A stretch of 64,000 nucleotides of DNA from Thermogemmatispora onikobensis (GTDB taxonomy: Bacteria > Chloroflexota > Ktedonobacteria > Ktedonobacterales > Ktedonobacteraceae). The DNA lies in contig NZ_BDGT01000011.1 of the NCBI RefSeq assembly GCF_001748285.1, positions 1-64,000 on the forward strand. Direction: 5' to 3'. The notes under the pieces were generated by a model. The model was not told the origin of the DNA. It did not search any database and saw only the letters and a list, made by a program, of their open reading frames with translations. Positions 37,045 to 46,260 of this stretch are shown here, in pieces (the first letter of the stretch is position 1; each line of letters opens with the position of its first letter). The position numbers and the translations under genes were made by a program.

Positions 37045-37356
37045 CTGGGAATCCTGCTCAAGGATGCTCCGTCGGCGCAGCTGGCCACCGCCATTCGGCG
37101 GGCGCTGGCAGGTGAGCGCATCGTTGATCTTAGCCCGGCAATGGCGGCCCTCAGCGAAGGAGACAATCCTCTGACCGAGCGCGAGCGAGAAGTCTTGCGG
37201 GCCGCTCTGCCTGGAGCAAGCATAGCCGAGATCGCGGCTCAGCTCTTTCTCTCCGAGGGAACGGTGCGTAACTATCTCTCAGTTGCCATTCAGAGGATGG
37301 GGGCGCGCAATCGCATCGAGGCAGCGCAGCTGGCCCGTCAAAAAGGCTGGCTTTAG
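37045..37356 (+). pseudogene. truncated NarL/LuxR-type response regulator
   Basis: Only the end of the receiver domain (GILLKDAP, from about 37048) and the DNA-binding part remain, with the LuxR-type helix-turn-helix (NPLTEREREVLR, IAAQLFLSEGTVRNYL, and a KGWL end). Upstream in the same frame the receiver sequence is lost; stops lie just before 37020. An internal ATG at 37141 could still express a 71-residue DNA-binding module. Its C-terminus matches the end of the intact regulator at 38913 in pattern but with many changes, so it is a diverged paralogue, not a recent copy. Confidence 0.8.
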
Positions 37357-37552
37357 GGGCCAGTGGCGTCAAAGGAGTCGTCAATGGAGGGTGGGGGCGG
37401 GTGTGGATGGTCCCTTTTGCCCGGACCTTGCTCGTGAGCGTACAAGGGCAGGAGCCAGAGAGAGCTGCTATAATAATTAGAAGTCAACGACGACAAGAGA
37501 GACGTCTTTGCTCGGGCCCGGGTAGTTGCGCGTCACAGAGAAGAAGCCTGCT

Positions 37553-38938
37553 ATGGTACAGACCAGCGATGACAGCCGGACAAACCTGATTGCCAGCCTG
37601 CAGGAGCGTGCCGAAGAGCTGGCCCAGCTCAACCGCATTGCCATTGCGCTCACCTCAGAGTTTGACCTCCAGCGCCTGCTCCAGATGATCACCGATGCCG
37701 CGCGCAAGGTGACCGCTGCCGAGTATGCGGCCTTTTTTCTCATTCCTGAACTCACCAGAGAATCGCCGGAGCGGCGCAGCAAGAAGGGCCTCTTTCATCT
37801 GGCGGCCATCTCTGGCGAGCATGGAGTCGAAGAGCACTTTCGCCATGTCGGTCCGGTCGAGGGGGTTGGCGTGCTTCATCCCGTCTTCTGGAAGGGCACC
37901 TCAGTGCTGGTAGACGACGTCCTTGCTGACCGGCGCTACCTTGGCATTCCCCGCGGCCATATCCCCGTGCGCAGTTTTCTCGGCGTCCAGCTGCGGACGC
38001 GCGAGGGGTCGATCCTGGGGGCCTTCCTCATTGGCCACACTCAGCCCGACCGCTTCAAGCCGCGTCACGTCGAGCTTATCGAGGCCCTCAGCGCGCAAGC
38101 CGCTGTTGCCATTCACAACGCCCAGCTCATTGCCCGCGAGCGCCACGCCATGGAAGAGCAGGCCGCGCGGCTCGAACGCGAGGTTCGCGAACGCACTGCC
38201 GAGCTAGAGCGGCGCAACCAGGAGCTGACGCGAGTAGCCACCGACCTCCAGACTTTACATCACGAGCTCACCGAAGCTCAGAAGCGCCAGATGCTGGCCG
38301 ACGAGCGCAGCCGCATTGCTCAGGAGCTACACGACCGCGTCCAGCAGACGCTATTCACCATTGGTCTCAAGGCTGACTGGGCGTTGGAGCAGCTGCCGCC
38401 GGGGTCGCCGCTGGAGCGTCCCCTGCTCACCATCAAGCAGCTGGCCTCATTGGGCACGGCCCAGGTGCGCGATGCCATCTTTGCCCTCTCCTCCAGCGAG
38501 CCACAGACGCAGGACGGCGGACTGATCAGTCGCCTGCATACCCTCATCCACGACCTGCGCGAATCTGCGGCGGGCCTTGACATGGACCTGGTAGTCGCCG
38601 AGTGGGCCAGTGCGCCGCCGGCAGCGATCGAGAACGCCCTCTTTAACGTGGCGCGCGAGGCTCTTTCCAACGTCCTGCGCCATGCCCAGGCGACCACTGT
38701 CGTGGTCACCGTGCAGGTCACGCGCACACAGGCCATGCTGGTCGTTCAGGATAACGGGGTTGGCCTGGCGCCGGAGATCCTGGAGAACTACCGTCACAAT
38801 CCGGCCCATCTGGGGCTGCGCGGCATGCAGCAGCGGGTGAGCGACTGTGGCGGGCAGCTTCTGCTGGTCAATGGCGAGGAAGGCGGCCTGATCGTGAAGG
38901 CGGTGATCCCCCTTGATTCGCTTACTGATCGTCGATGA
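37553..38938 (+). CDS. GAF-domain sensor histidine kinase, NarX/DegS type (HisKA_3)
   Basis: 462 residues from ATG 37553; a TTG at 37526 in frame is an alternative with no better ribosome site. No membrane helices, so cytoplasmic. GAF domain at about 35-190, a coiled coil at about 195-250, then the H-box with His260 in ERSRIAQELHDRVQQTL. The small ATPase has FNVAREALSNVLRHA, VQDNGVGLA and HLGLRGMQQRV. It overlaps its response regulator by 26 bases, a sure pair. A link to the cox genes 1 kb downstream is possible but unproven. Confidence 0.93.
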   Translation: MVQTSDDSRTNLIASLQERAEELAQLNRIAIALTSEFDLQRLLQMITDAARKVTAAEYAAFFLIPELTRESPERRSKKGLFHLAAISGEHGVEEHFRHVGPVEGVGVLHPVFWKGTSVLVDDVLADRRYLGIPRGHIPVRSFLGVQLRTREGSILGAFLIGHTQPDRFKPRHVELIEALSAQAAVAIHNAQLIARERHAMEEQAARLEREVRERTAELERRNQELTRVATDLQTLHHELTEAQKRQMLADERSRIAQELHDRVQQTLFTIGLKADWALEQLPPGSPLERPLLTIKQLASLGTAQVRDAIFALSSSEPQTQDGGLISRLHTLIHDLRESAAGLDMDLVVAEWASAPPAAIENALFNVAREALSNVLRHAQATTVVVTVQVTRTQAMLVVQDNGVGLAPEILENYRHNPAHLGLRGMQQRVSDCGGQLLLVNGEEGGLIVKAVIPLDSLTDRR

Positions 38939-39548
38939 TCACGAAATGGTGCGCGAGGGCCTGAAGGCCATGCTGGTCTCGGAGCCGGATTTCGAGATTG
39001 TGGGCGAGGCGGCCAATGCTGAGCAGGCCCTGGGGCTGGTCGAGCGCCTGCGCCCCGACATCATTCTGCTCGATGTGCGCCTGCCGGGAGTGAGCGGCGT
39101 CGCGCTCTGCCGTCAGGTCTGCGAGCGTTACCCTGAGATCGGGGTTATCATTGTCACCACCTATACTGATGAGCAGCTGGTGGCCGAATGTCTGCAGGCG
39201 GGCGCCCGTGGCTACATTGTCAAGGACATCGAGCGCTTTGATCTCAAGCGCTCGATTCGCGCGGTGGCGCGTGGCGAGGCGGCCATTGATCCCAAGGCGG
39301 CGGTGGCCGTGCTGGCCCAGCTACGCCGGACGCCGGTGCGCCAGGAGCCGGGGCCGGAGCCGCTGAGCGCCCAGCAACTGGTGATTCTACGCCTCATTGC
39401 GCAGGGCCTCTCCAGCCGCGAGATCGCCGCCAAGCTCTACCTCAGCGAAAATACAGTCAAGAGTTACGTTCAAGAGATCCTCCACCGTCTGGGAGTCAAG
39501 AACCGCACCGAGGCCGTCATGGTGGCCGTCAAGCAGGGCTGGCTGTGA
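38913..39548 (+). CDS. NarL/FixJ-family response regulator
   Basis: 211 residues with a TTG start at 38913 inside the 3' end of the kinase gene (translational coupling). The receiver has Asp8-Asp9, the phosphoacceptor Asp54 in IILLDVRLPG, the switch Thr in VTTYTDEQ and Lys104 in YIVKDIERF. The C-terminal LuxR-type helix-turn-helix is complete (LSAQQLVILRLIAQGLSSREIAAKLYLSE...). It partners the kinase at 37553. Target genes are unknown; the nearest downstream operon is coxMSL. Confidence 0.93.
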   Translation: MIRLLIVDDHEMVREGLKAMLVSEPDFEIVGEAANAEQALGLVERLRPDIILLDVRLPGVSGVALCRQVCERYPEIGVIIVTTYTDEQLVAECLQAGARGYIVKDIERFDLKRSIRAVARGEAAIDPKAAVAVLAQLRRTPVRQEPGPEPLSAQQLVILRLIAQGLSSREIAAKLYLSENTVKSYVQEILHRLGVKNRTEAVMVAVKQGWL

Positions 39549-39904
39549 GCGAGAGGGAGGCCGCCCTGCGGCTGCGGCCTTGGACACCTGGCCAGACGCT
39601 CTGCTGCAGCTTTTGCCGAGGGCACTTCCCTCCAAAAGCAGGGGAGTAAGACCCTGCATTCGGGGGTAACAGGCGCTTCCCCGCTCTGGCTATACTGGAA
39701 GCAGTGTAGACCATGCATAAACCACGCCACGCTCTGCGAAATGCTGATCCGAGACGCTCTGCACTCAGACCCAAGCCAGCGCCAGACAGGAGCGAGCACG
39801 TCACAAAGGCCGACTGGAGCCAGACGCATCCGGCCTGGCCTCGGGTCATGCCCCGCCCTGCCTGCTCAGTAGGCTGCCAGTGACGAAACGGAGGTGATCT
39901 CCCC
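39549..39904. other. intergenic region upstream of coxM
   Basis: 356 bases, no supported gene. A TATACT lies at about 39689-39694 without a convincing -35. A strong ribosome site GGAGGTGATCT is at 39890-39900 for the TTG start of coxM. A cox promoter must lie here or be activator-dependent. Confidence 0.4.
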
Positions 39905-40783
39905 TTGATCCCTGGTCCTTTTGACTATCAGGTGGCCAGCAGCGTTGCTGAAGCCATCGCCCTACTGGACCAGCACGGCGCCGATGCCAAGGTGCTCGCG
40001 GGTGGGCACAGCCTCATTCCCCTCCTGCGCTTCCGCCTCGCCTCCCCCGCCGTTCTGGTGGACATCAACCGTCTGCACGACCTGGAGTACATGCAAGAAG
40101 CCGACGGTACCCTGCACATTGGGGCCTTGACGCGCGAAGTCGACCTGGAGGCCTCGGACCTCATTCGCCGGCGCTATCCCATTCTGGCGGATACGGCCCG
40201 CGTCATCGCCGATCCCGTGGTGCGCAACTGGGCCACCATCGGCGGCAATCTGGCCCACGCTGATCCTGCCAACGATCACCCGGCGACCATGCTCGCCCTC
40301 GGGGCCCAGCTCGTAGCGACCGGTCCCACCGGCCAGCGCCTCATTCCGGTCGAGCAGTTCTTTACCGACAGCAGCTTTGAGACGACGCTGCAGCCCAACG
40401 AGCTGCTGACCGAGATCCGCATTCCGGCCCCGGCAGAGCGCAGCGGCGGCGCCTATTTGAAGCTAGAGCGCAAGGTTGGTGACTACGCCATCGCCGGCGT
40501 GGCCGCCTACGTTGTCCTGGACGGAGCCGGGCACGTCACCTACGCTGGTATCGGGCTGACCAACGTCGGCCCGACCCCCATCAAGGCCCGCGCCGCTGAG
40601 CAGCTCCTGCTTGGCAGCACCCTTGACGACGCGGTCATCGCCCAGGCCGCCAGGCAAGCCGCTGCCGAAGCTCAGCCTGTCAGCGACCTGCGCGGTCCCG
40701 CTGACTACAAGCGTGCGATGGTTGAGACATTGACCATGCGGGCGCTGCGCCAGGCGCGCAGCCGCGCAACAGGAGGCGCCTAG
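39905..40783 (+). CDS. coxM: aerobic CO dehydrogenase medium (FAD) subunit
   Basis: 292 residues. It carries FAD and passes electrons from the 2Fe-2S subunit to the acceptor. The start is TTG 39905, fixed by GGAGGTGATCT five bases upstream. FAD-binding motifs are [12 protein letters not shown] at about 30-41 and [19 protein letters not shown] at about 109-127, plus the C-terminal CO_deh_flav_C region ([27 protein letters not shown]). Gene order medium-small-large with 2-base gaps is typical of form I CO dehydrogenase operons. Confidence 0.95.
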   Translation: MIPGPFDYQVASSVAEAIALLDQHGADAKVLAGGHSLIPLLRFRLASPAVLVDINRLHDLEYMQEADGTLHIGALTREVDLEASDLIRRRYPILADTARVIADPVVRNWATIGGNLAHADPANDHPATMLALGAQLVATGPTGQRLIPVEQFFTDSSFETTLQPNELLTEIRIPAPAERSGGAYLKLERKVGDYAIAGVAAYVVLDGAGHVTYAGIGLTNVGPTPIKARAAEQLLLGSTLDDAVIAQAARQAAAEAQPVSDLRGPADYKRAMVETLTMRALRQARSRATGGA

Positions 40784-40785
40784 CC

Positions 40786-41304
40786 ATGAGCATCCACCAC
40801 ATTCGCGTCACCATCAACGGCAAGCTCTACGAAGGCGACGTTGAGGCGCGTACCCTGCTGGTTCACTGGCTGCGCGACAGCCTGCGCCTCACCGGCACTC
40901 ACATTGGTTGTGACACCTCCTCCTGCGGCGCCTGTACCATCCTGGTCGATGGCAAGGCGGTCAAATCCTGCACCATGCTGGCCGTGCAGGCCGATGGGCG
41001 CGAGCTGCTGACCGTCGAGGGCCTGGAGCAAAACGGCAAGCTCCACCCGCTGCAGGAAGGCTTTCACGTCGAGCACGCCCTGCAGTGCGGTTACTGCACG
41101 CCGGGCATGATGATGGCCGCCCTGGCTCTGCTCAAGCGCAATCCCGATCCCAGCGAGCAAGAGATCCGCGAAGGCATCTCGGGCAATCTCTGCCGCTGCA
41201 CGGGCTACGTCAATATTGTCAAGGCCATCCAGTACGCCGCGCAGAAGCTGCGCGAGCCGCAACCCGAGCAGGTACCCGCCGGCAGCGGCGGCGGAGGTGA
41301 ATAG
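40786..41304 (+). CDS. coxS: aerobic CO dehydrogenase small (2Fe-2S) subunit
   Basis: 172 residues with two 2Fe-2S clusters. The plant-type ferredoxin cluster uses Cys42, Cys47, Cys50 and Cys62 ([15 protein letters not shown]). The second, all-helical cluster uses Cys101, Cys104, Cys136 and Cys138 ([17 protein letters not shown]). All eight ligands are present. It starts 2 bases after coxM and ends 2 bases before coxL, so the three are one transcript. The Gly-rich tail is slightly longer than usual. Confidence 0.96.
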   Translation: MSIHHIRVTINGKLYEGDVEARTLLVHWLRDSLRLTGTHIGCDTSSCGACTILVDGKAVKSCTMLAVQADGRELLTVEGLEQNGKLHPLQEGFHVEHALQCGYCTPGMMMAALALLKRNPDPSEQEIREGISGNLCRCTGYVNIVKAIQYAAQKLREPQPEQVPAGSGGGGE

Positions 41305-41306
41305 CC

Positions 41307-43682
41307 ATGACCACCACCAGTGCAGGCCCACACGTCCACGGCCTGGGAGAACCCTACAAGCGCAAGGAAGATGCGCGCTTCATTCGCGGCAAGGGCAACT
41401 ACGTCGACGATATCCAGCTCCCGGGCATGCTCTATGCCGACATTGTGCGCAGCCCCTACGCCCATGCCCTGATCAAGGGCATCGACATCAGCAAGGCCCT
41501 GCAGGTGCCGGGCGTTGTCGCCGTCATTACTGGCAAAGACCTGGAGGCCGCCGGCCTGGCCTGGATGCCGACGCTCTCCGGCGATAGCGAGGCCGTGCTG
41601 GCCGTCGATCGCGTCCTCTACCAGATGCAGGAAGTCGCCTTTGTTGTAGCCGAGAGCCGCTACGCTGCCGCCGATGGCGCAGCCGCGGTTGAAGTCGACT
41701 ACGAGCCCCTGCCCGTCGTCGTCGATCCTCACAAAGCGCTGGCGCCCGACGCTCCACTGCTGCGGCCTGACAAGAAGGATCGCCAGCCGACCAACCAGAT
41801 CTACCACTGGGAGACCGGCGACCGCGCTGCCACCGATGCCGCCTTTGCCGAGGCCGAGCAGAACGGCGTTGTCGTGCGTCAGGACATGTACGTCCCGCGT
41901 ATCCACCCGGCGCCCATCGAGACCTGTGGCTGTGTGGCTGATTACAACGCGGCCACCGGCAAGCTGACCGTCTGGATGACCTCGCAGGCTCCGCATGCCC
42001 ATCGCACGCTCTTCGCCATCGTCTCCGGCCTGCCTGAGCACCGCATCCGTGTCATCTCGCCCGACGTCGGTGGTGGCTTCGGCAACAAAGTTCCCATCTA
42101 TCCCGGCTACGTCTGCGCTGTCGTCGCAGCCCTCAAGACTGGCAGGCCGGTCAAATGGATCGAGGATCGTACCGAGAATCTGACCAGCACCGGCTTTGCG
42201 CGCGACTACCACATCCACGCGGAGATCGCCGCTGACAAAGAGGGCACCGTCAAGGCGCTGCGTGTCTACACCCTGGCCGATCACGGAGCCTTTGATGCGG
42301 CGGCCCAGCCGACCAAGTTCCCCGCTGGCCTCTTCCACATCTGCACCGGCTCCTACGACTTCAAGCAGGCGCACGTCGCTGTCGATGCCGTGCACACCAA
42401 CAAAGCCCCCGGCGGCATCGCGTACCGCTGCTCCTTCCGCGTCACGGAGGCCTCCTATCTCATCGAGCGCATGATGGACACGCTGGCGCGTGAGGTGGGC
42501 AAAGATCCCGCGGAGATCCGCCTGCAGAACTTCATCAAGCCCGAAGCCTTTCCCTACCGCTCGGCCCTGGGCTGGACCTACGACAGCGGCAACTATGAGC
42601 GTGCCCTGCGCCTGGCGATGGAGAAGATCGGCTACGAGGAGCTGCGCCGCGAACAGGCCGAGAAGCGAGCGCGCGGCGAGCTGATGGGCATCGGCATCTC
42701 CTCCTTTACCGAGATCGTCGGGGCTGGTCCCGGCAAGCACTTCGACATCGCTGGCATCCAGATGTTTGATAGCTGCGAGATCCGTGTCCATCCCACCGGC
42801 AAAGTGCTGGCCCGCATCGGTGTCCAGACGCAGGGCCAGGGGCACGAGACAACCTTTGCCCAAATCATCGCCGCCGAGCTGGGTATCTCGCCCGACGACG
42901 TCGACGTCGAGCATGGCGACACCGATACCGCCCCTTACGGCCTGGGTACCTACGCCAGTCGCAGCACTCCCGTCGGCGGGGCCGCCACCGCCGTGGCCGC
43001 GCGCAAGATCCGCGACAAGGCGCGCAAGATCGCGGCCTATCTGCTCGAAGTAGGCGAAGAAGACCTCGAATGGGAGCCGGGCCGCTTCTATGTGCGCGGC
43101 AGCCCGAGCAAAGGGAAGACCATCCAGGAGATCGCCTTTGCCGCTTATACCAACTGCCCGCCCTATCTGGAGCCGGGCCTGGAGGCCGTCAACTACTACG
43201 ATCCCCCCAATCTGACCTATCCCTTTGGCAGCTACATCTGCGTTGTCGACATCGACCGTGGCACCGGCGAGGTGCACATTCGCCGCTTCCTGGCCGTCGA
43301 CGACTGCGGCACGGTCATCAACCCGATGATCGTCGAGGGGCAGATTCACGGCGGCCTGACCCAGGGATTGGCGCCGGCCCTCTACGAGCAGTTGGCCTAC
43401 GATGAGGACGGGAATGTCCTGGGAAGCAACTTCCAGGACTACCTGATCCCGACGGCGATAGAGACCCCGCGTTGGGAGACGGATCGCACGGTGACGCCCT
43501 CGCCACACCATCCCATTGGGGCCAAGGGCGTGGGCGAGTCCCCGACAGTGGGCGCTCCGCAGGCCATCGCCAATGCGGTGGTCGATGCCCTGGCGCACGT
43601 TGGTGTACGCCACATCGACATTCCCATCACCCCGTGGAAGGTCTGGGCCATTCTCAAAGAGAAAGGGCTTGCCACAGCGTAG
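41307..43682 (+). CDS. coxL: form I aerobic CO dehydrogenase large (Mo-Cu) subunit
   Basis: 791 residues; oxidises CO to CO2 at a Mo-S-Cu centre with molybdopterin cytosine dinucleotide. The form I active-site loop AYRCSFR is present, with the copper-binding Cys375; form II enzymes have AYRGAGR instead. The catalytic glutamate lies in GAKGVGESPTVGAPQAIANA near the C-terminus, and Moco-binding segments such as GGGFGNK and QGQGHETTFAQ are intact. This supports genuine CO oxidation rather than a generic molybdenum hydroxylase. A long antisense frame runs through the gene and is a codon-bias artefact. Confidence 0.97.
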   Translation: MTTTSAGPHVHGLGEPYKRKEDARFIRGKGNYVDDIQLPGMLYADIVRSPYAHALIKGIDISKALQVPGVVAVITGKDLEAAGLAWMPTLSGDSEAVLAVDRVLYQMQEVAFVVAESRYAAADGAAAVEVDYEPLPVVVDPHKALAPDAPLLRPDKKDRQPTNQIYHWETGDRAATDAAFAEAEQNGVVVRQDMYVPRIHPAPIETCGCVADYNAATGKLTVWMTSQAPHAHRTLFAIVSGLPEHRIRVISPDVGGGFGNKVPIYPGYVCAVVAALKTGRPVKWIEDRTENLTSTGFARDYHIHAEIAADKEGTVKALRVYTLADHGAFDAAAQPTKFPAGLFHICTGSYDFKQAHVAVDAVHTNKAPGGIAYRCSFRVTEASYLIERMMDTLAREVGKDPAEIRLQNFIKPEAFPYRSALGWTYDSGNYERALRLAMEKIGYEELRREQAEKRARGELMGIGISSFTEIVGAGPGKHFDIAGIQMFDSCEIRVHPTGKVLARIGVQTQGQGHETTFAQIIAAELGISPDDVDVEHGDTDTAPYGLGTYASRSTPVGGAATAVAARKIRDKARKIAAYLLEVGEEDLEWEPGRFYVRGSPSKGKTIQEIAFAAYTNCPPYLEPGLEAVNYYDPPNLTYPFGSYICVVDIDRGTGEVHIRRFLAVDDCGTVINPMIVEGQIHGGLTQGLAPALYEQLAYDEDGNVLGSNFQDYLIPTAIETPRWETDRTVTPSPHHPIGAKGVGESPTVGAPQAIANAVVDALAHVGVRHIDIPITPWKVWAILKEKGLATA

Positions 43683-43750
43683 TGTGGCCCTCAGCAACCC
43701 AACCAGGTGGATGATGGCAGCCGCCAGACCGGAGGCCGGAGCCAGGCGCA

Positions 43751-43798
43751 GACAAGCAGGCAGACAAGCAGGCAGACAAGCAGACAGATAGATAGACG
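43751..43798 (+). repeat. 12-base tandem repeat between coxL and the XdhC gene
   Basis: GACAAGCAGGCA occurs twice in a row (43751-43774), a third unit differs by one base (43775-43786, ending GACA), then a degenerate GATAGATAGACG. Near-perfect microsatellite in the 172-base gap. It could vary in copy number between strains. Confidence 0.7.
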
Positions 43799-43854
43799 CT
43801 GCTTGCCGCCTGGCGCAGCCGGTCGCCGGTGCTGGCTGCCCGGAGGGAAACGGT

Positions 43855-44817
43855 ATGCCTGAGAATGTGCTCAAGCTGGCCCAGCGTCTGGAGCAGGCGC
43901 GCAAGCCCTTTGTCCTGGCGACCGTGGTCTGGTGCGAGCGGCCCACTTCGGCCAAGCCAGGGGCGCGGGCTTTGATCCAGGCCGATGGCAGCATCAGCGG
44001 CTGGATCGGCGGTAGCTGTGCCCAGCCGGTGGTCGTGCGCGAGGCCCTGCGCCTCCTCCACGAAGGGGGCGACCCCTATCTCCTGCGCCTGGGCGCGCCG
44101 GAGGCTGGTCTTACGCGCACCGGTTCTGGAGTGCGCGTCTTCCCCATGACCTGTAGCAGCGGAGGAATTCTAGACATTTATATGGAACCACATCTACCGC
44201 CGCCGCGTCTCTTCCTGATTGGCGCCTCTCCGGTCGTAGCGGCTCTCGCGCGCCTGGCGCCCGTCCTCGACTTTGGCGTTGTCCAGATCGACGAGGGCGG
44301 CCTGGTCAGCATGCAGCCCGACGAGCGCAGCGCTGTCCTGGTGGCCACACATGGCGAATACGACGAAGAGGCCGTTGCCCGCGCCCTACGCAGTCCCGCC
44401 TGGTATGTAGGCATGGTTGGCAGCCGCCGGCGGGCCGAGGCCTGTCGCCAGTACCTGCGCGAGGCCGGCCTGGAGGAACACGTCATTGCTCGCCTGAGGG
44501 CGCCCGCTGGTCTTGATCTGGGGGCGGTCACACCCGAAGAGATTGCTGCCAGTATCCTGGCCGAGCTGGTTCAGGTGCGCCGGCGCCAGTCCGCCCAGGC
44601 GCCAGCCGCAGCAGCGTCGCCTGCCGTTGTCGAGGCGGCGCCTGCGACCGCCATTGATCCGGTCTGTGGTATGATAGTAGAAGTAGTCGCCGCCAGGCAG
44701 CGCAGCACCTATCAAGGGCAGACCTTCTATTTCTGCTGCCCCGCCTGCAGGCGGCTCTTCGAAAGCGATCCGCAGCGCTATCTTGCGCCCAAGGCACACG
44801 CAACACACGAAAGGTGA
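43855..44817 (+). CDS. XdhC/CoxI-family maturation factor fused to a YHS domain
   Basis: 320 residues, ATG 43855 behind GGAGGGAAACGG. The N-terminal XdhC/CoxI part has VLATVVWCERPTSAKPGARAL, GWIGGSCAQPVVVREALRLL, and the later XdhC Rossmann domain (LFLIGASPVVAALARLA, WYVGMVGSRRRAEACRQYL). XdhC-type proteins bind the molybdenum cofactor and help sulfurate or insert it. After an Ala/Pro linker there is a YHS metal-binding domain at about 267-312 (DPVCGM with Cys271; Cys294, Cys295, Cys298). A metal-binding YHS tail on a Mo-Cu enzyme's maturase is suggestive of copper, but this is inference. Confidence 0.88.
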   Translation: MPENVLKLAQRLEQARKPFVLATVVWCERPTSAKPGARALIQADGSISGWIGGSCAQPVVVREALRLLHEGGDPYLLRLGAPEAGLTRTGSGVRVFPMTCSSGGILDIYMEPHLPPPRLFLIGASPVVAALARLAPVLDFGVVQIDEGGLVSMQPDERSAVLVATHGEYDEEAVARALRSPAWYVGMVGSRRRAEACRQYLREAGLEEHVIARLRAPAGLDLGAVTPEEIAASILAELVQVRRRQSAQAPAAAASPAVVEAAPATAIDPVCGMIVEVVAARQRSTYQGQTFYFCCPACRRLFESDPQRYLAPKAHATHER

Positions 44818-44826
44818 CAGGTCGCT

Positions 44827-45285
44827 ATGGATTTCTCTGGTTCGCAGACCATCGCCGCCCCGATCGATAAGGTCTGGGCCTTCCTGCTGGATGTCAACAA
44901 AGTCGCTGAATGCGCTCCCGGCTTTCAGAGTCTCGAAGTGCTCGGAGAGGAGCACTGGAAGGCCGTGGTCAGCGTCGGCATTGGGGCCGTGAAGGCCAGG
45001 TTTACGCTGGATGTAACGCGGCCCGAGATGCATGAGCCGGATCACATGGTGGTGAAGGCGCGGGGGAAGGCGCCGGGGAGCGCCGTGGAACTCTCGGGCG
45101 ATATGCACCTGACGGCGGTCGATAGCAATCAGACGCGCATGGACTGGGAGGCCAAAGTGATTGTGAGTGGGACGATCGCCAGCGTGGGGGCGCGCCTCTT
45201 GCAAGGAACCGCTGAGAAGCTGACTGGCCAATTCTTTGCCTGTTTAAAGACAAAGCTGGAGCCAGGCGGGACCTCGCAGAGCTAG
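44827..45285 (+). CDS. coxG: CoxG-family SRPBCC protein, copy 2
   Basis: 152 residues, ATG 44827, 9 bases after the XdhC-YHS gene. MDFSGSQTIAAPIDKVWAFLLDVNKVAECAPGFQSLEVLGEE is the CoxG opening, followed by the SVGIGAVKARFTLDVT strand pair and the VIVSGTIASVGARLLQGTAEKLTGQFFACL end. CoxG is needed for CO dehydrogenase function and membrane association. It is only distantly similar to the stand-alone copy at 19204, so the two are not recent duplicates. Confidence 0.9.
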   Translation: MDFSGSQTIAAPIDKVWAFLLDVNKVAECAPGFQSLEVLGEEHWKAVVSVGIGAVKARFTLDVTRPEMHEPDHMVVKARGKAPGSAVELSGDMHLTAVDSNQTRMDWEAKVIVSGTIASVGARLLQGTAEKLTGQFFACLKTKLEPGGTSQS

Positions 45286-45348
45286 GGAGGCTCCGCGCCC
45301 CAGGGTCGTGCCTGGCTCCGCGAGCAGCTGCTGAGCAGAGAGGGGGCT

Positions 45349-46194
45349 ATGGAGAGCGCAATTGAGCGTTGGTATGCTATTCATGATGCGCGCGCACAGC
45401 AGATGGAGGCGATCTATGCCCGCCTGGGGCGCTCCAGTGCCGGTTATTGGGACCGGCGCGCGCGCTTCTTCCATCGCAGCACGCGCGCACGTGCTGTGAG
45501 TGATCCATTCTTTCAGCGCGTGCGCCAGGGGCTGGAGCCGACGCTGAGCGTCCTGGATGTGGGAGCCGGAACGGGCCGCTTCGCTCTGGCTGTGGCACCG
45601 CTGGTACGGGTGGTCTACGCGGTCGAACCCAATGCCACTATGCTGAGCTATCTGCGTCAGGAGGCGGGGGAGCGCGGGGTGAACAACATCGTGCCCATTC
45701 AAGCGACCTGGGAGGCAGCTCCTGCCGATCTGCGTGCTGATCTGGTGCTCTGCAGTCATGTGCTCTATCCGATCCGCGAGGTGGTCCCCTTCGTCGAAAA
45801 GCTGCGCGCTGCGGCCCGGAGAACGTGCTATATTTACATGCGCGCTACCCACTTCGATGACTTTACGGCTCCCGTCTGGCGCCATTTTCATCACACGGAG
45901 CGAGCCCGCTCTCCGACCTATATCCACTTGCTGGATGTCCTCTTTGAGATGGGCATCTATGCCAATGTGGAAATTGTGAAGACGCCGATCTCGCTGCGCT
46001 ATTCCTCGCTTGATGATGCAGTGGAGGAGATGCTTGAGCAGCAACTTCTGCCCGACGATGAGGCGACGCGCCGCGAATTGCGCAGCTTCCTGGCAAACTG
46101 GCTGGTTCCTGACAACGATGAGCTGGTGGTCCCAGGCGGTGAGATGGTGAGCGCCGTTATCTGGTTCCCCGGGGCGGAGAGAGCAGACCCCTGA
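45349..46194 (+). CDS. class I SAM-dependent methyltransferase
   Basis: 281 residues, ATG 45349 behind AGAGAGGGGGCT. Motif I VLDVGAGTGRFALAVAP and the acidic VVYAVEPNATML that follows define the SAM-binding Rossmann fold; LVLCSHVLYPIREVVPFVEKL is motif IV/V. The N-terminal WYAIHDARAQQMEAIYARLGRSSAGYWDRRARFF is not a known substrate domain to me. It is on the same strand 63 bases after coxG, probably co-transcribed. Substrate unknown; no known cox gene matches. Confidence 0.8.
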   Translation: MESAIERWYAIHDARAQQMEAIYARLGRSSAGYWDRRARFFHRSTRARAVSDPFFQRVRQGLEPTLSVLDVGAGTGRFALAVAPLVRVVYAVEPNATMLSYLRQEAGERGVNNIVPIQATWEAAPADLRADLVLCSHVLYPIREVVPFVEKLRAAARRTCYIYMRATHFDDFTAPVWRHFHHTERARSPTYIHLLDVLFEMGIYANVEIVKTPISLRYSSLDDAVEEMLEQQLLPDDEATRRELRSFLANWLVPDNDELVVPGGEMVSAVIWFPGAERADP

Positions 46195-46260
46195 GTGGTA
46201 CTGGCCAGGAGGGCGCGCTGGCTGCCCTCTTTGGCCACGCTGTTGACTCGCTCGTTCCGT

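Noticed and set aside
41205-43994. A 929-codon open frame antisense to coxL
   Set aside because: It lies entirely opposite a highly conserved gene, its translation is Gly/Val/Asp/Ala-rich with no domain, and it has no ribosome site. GC-rich codon usage often leaves such antisense frames open.
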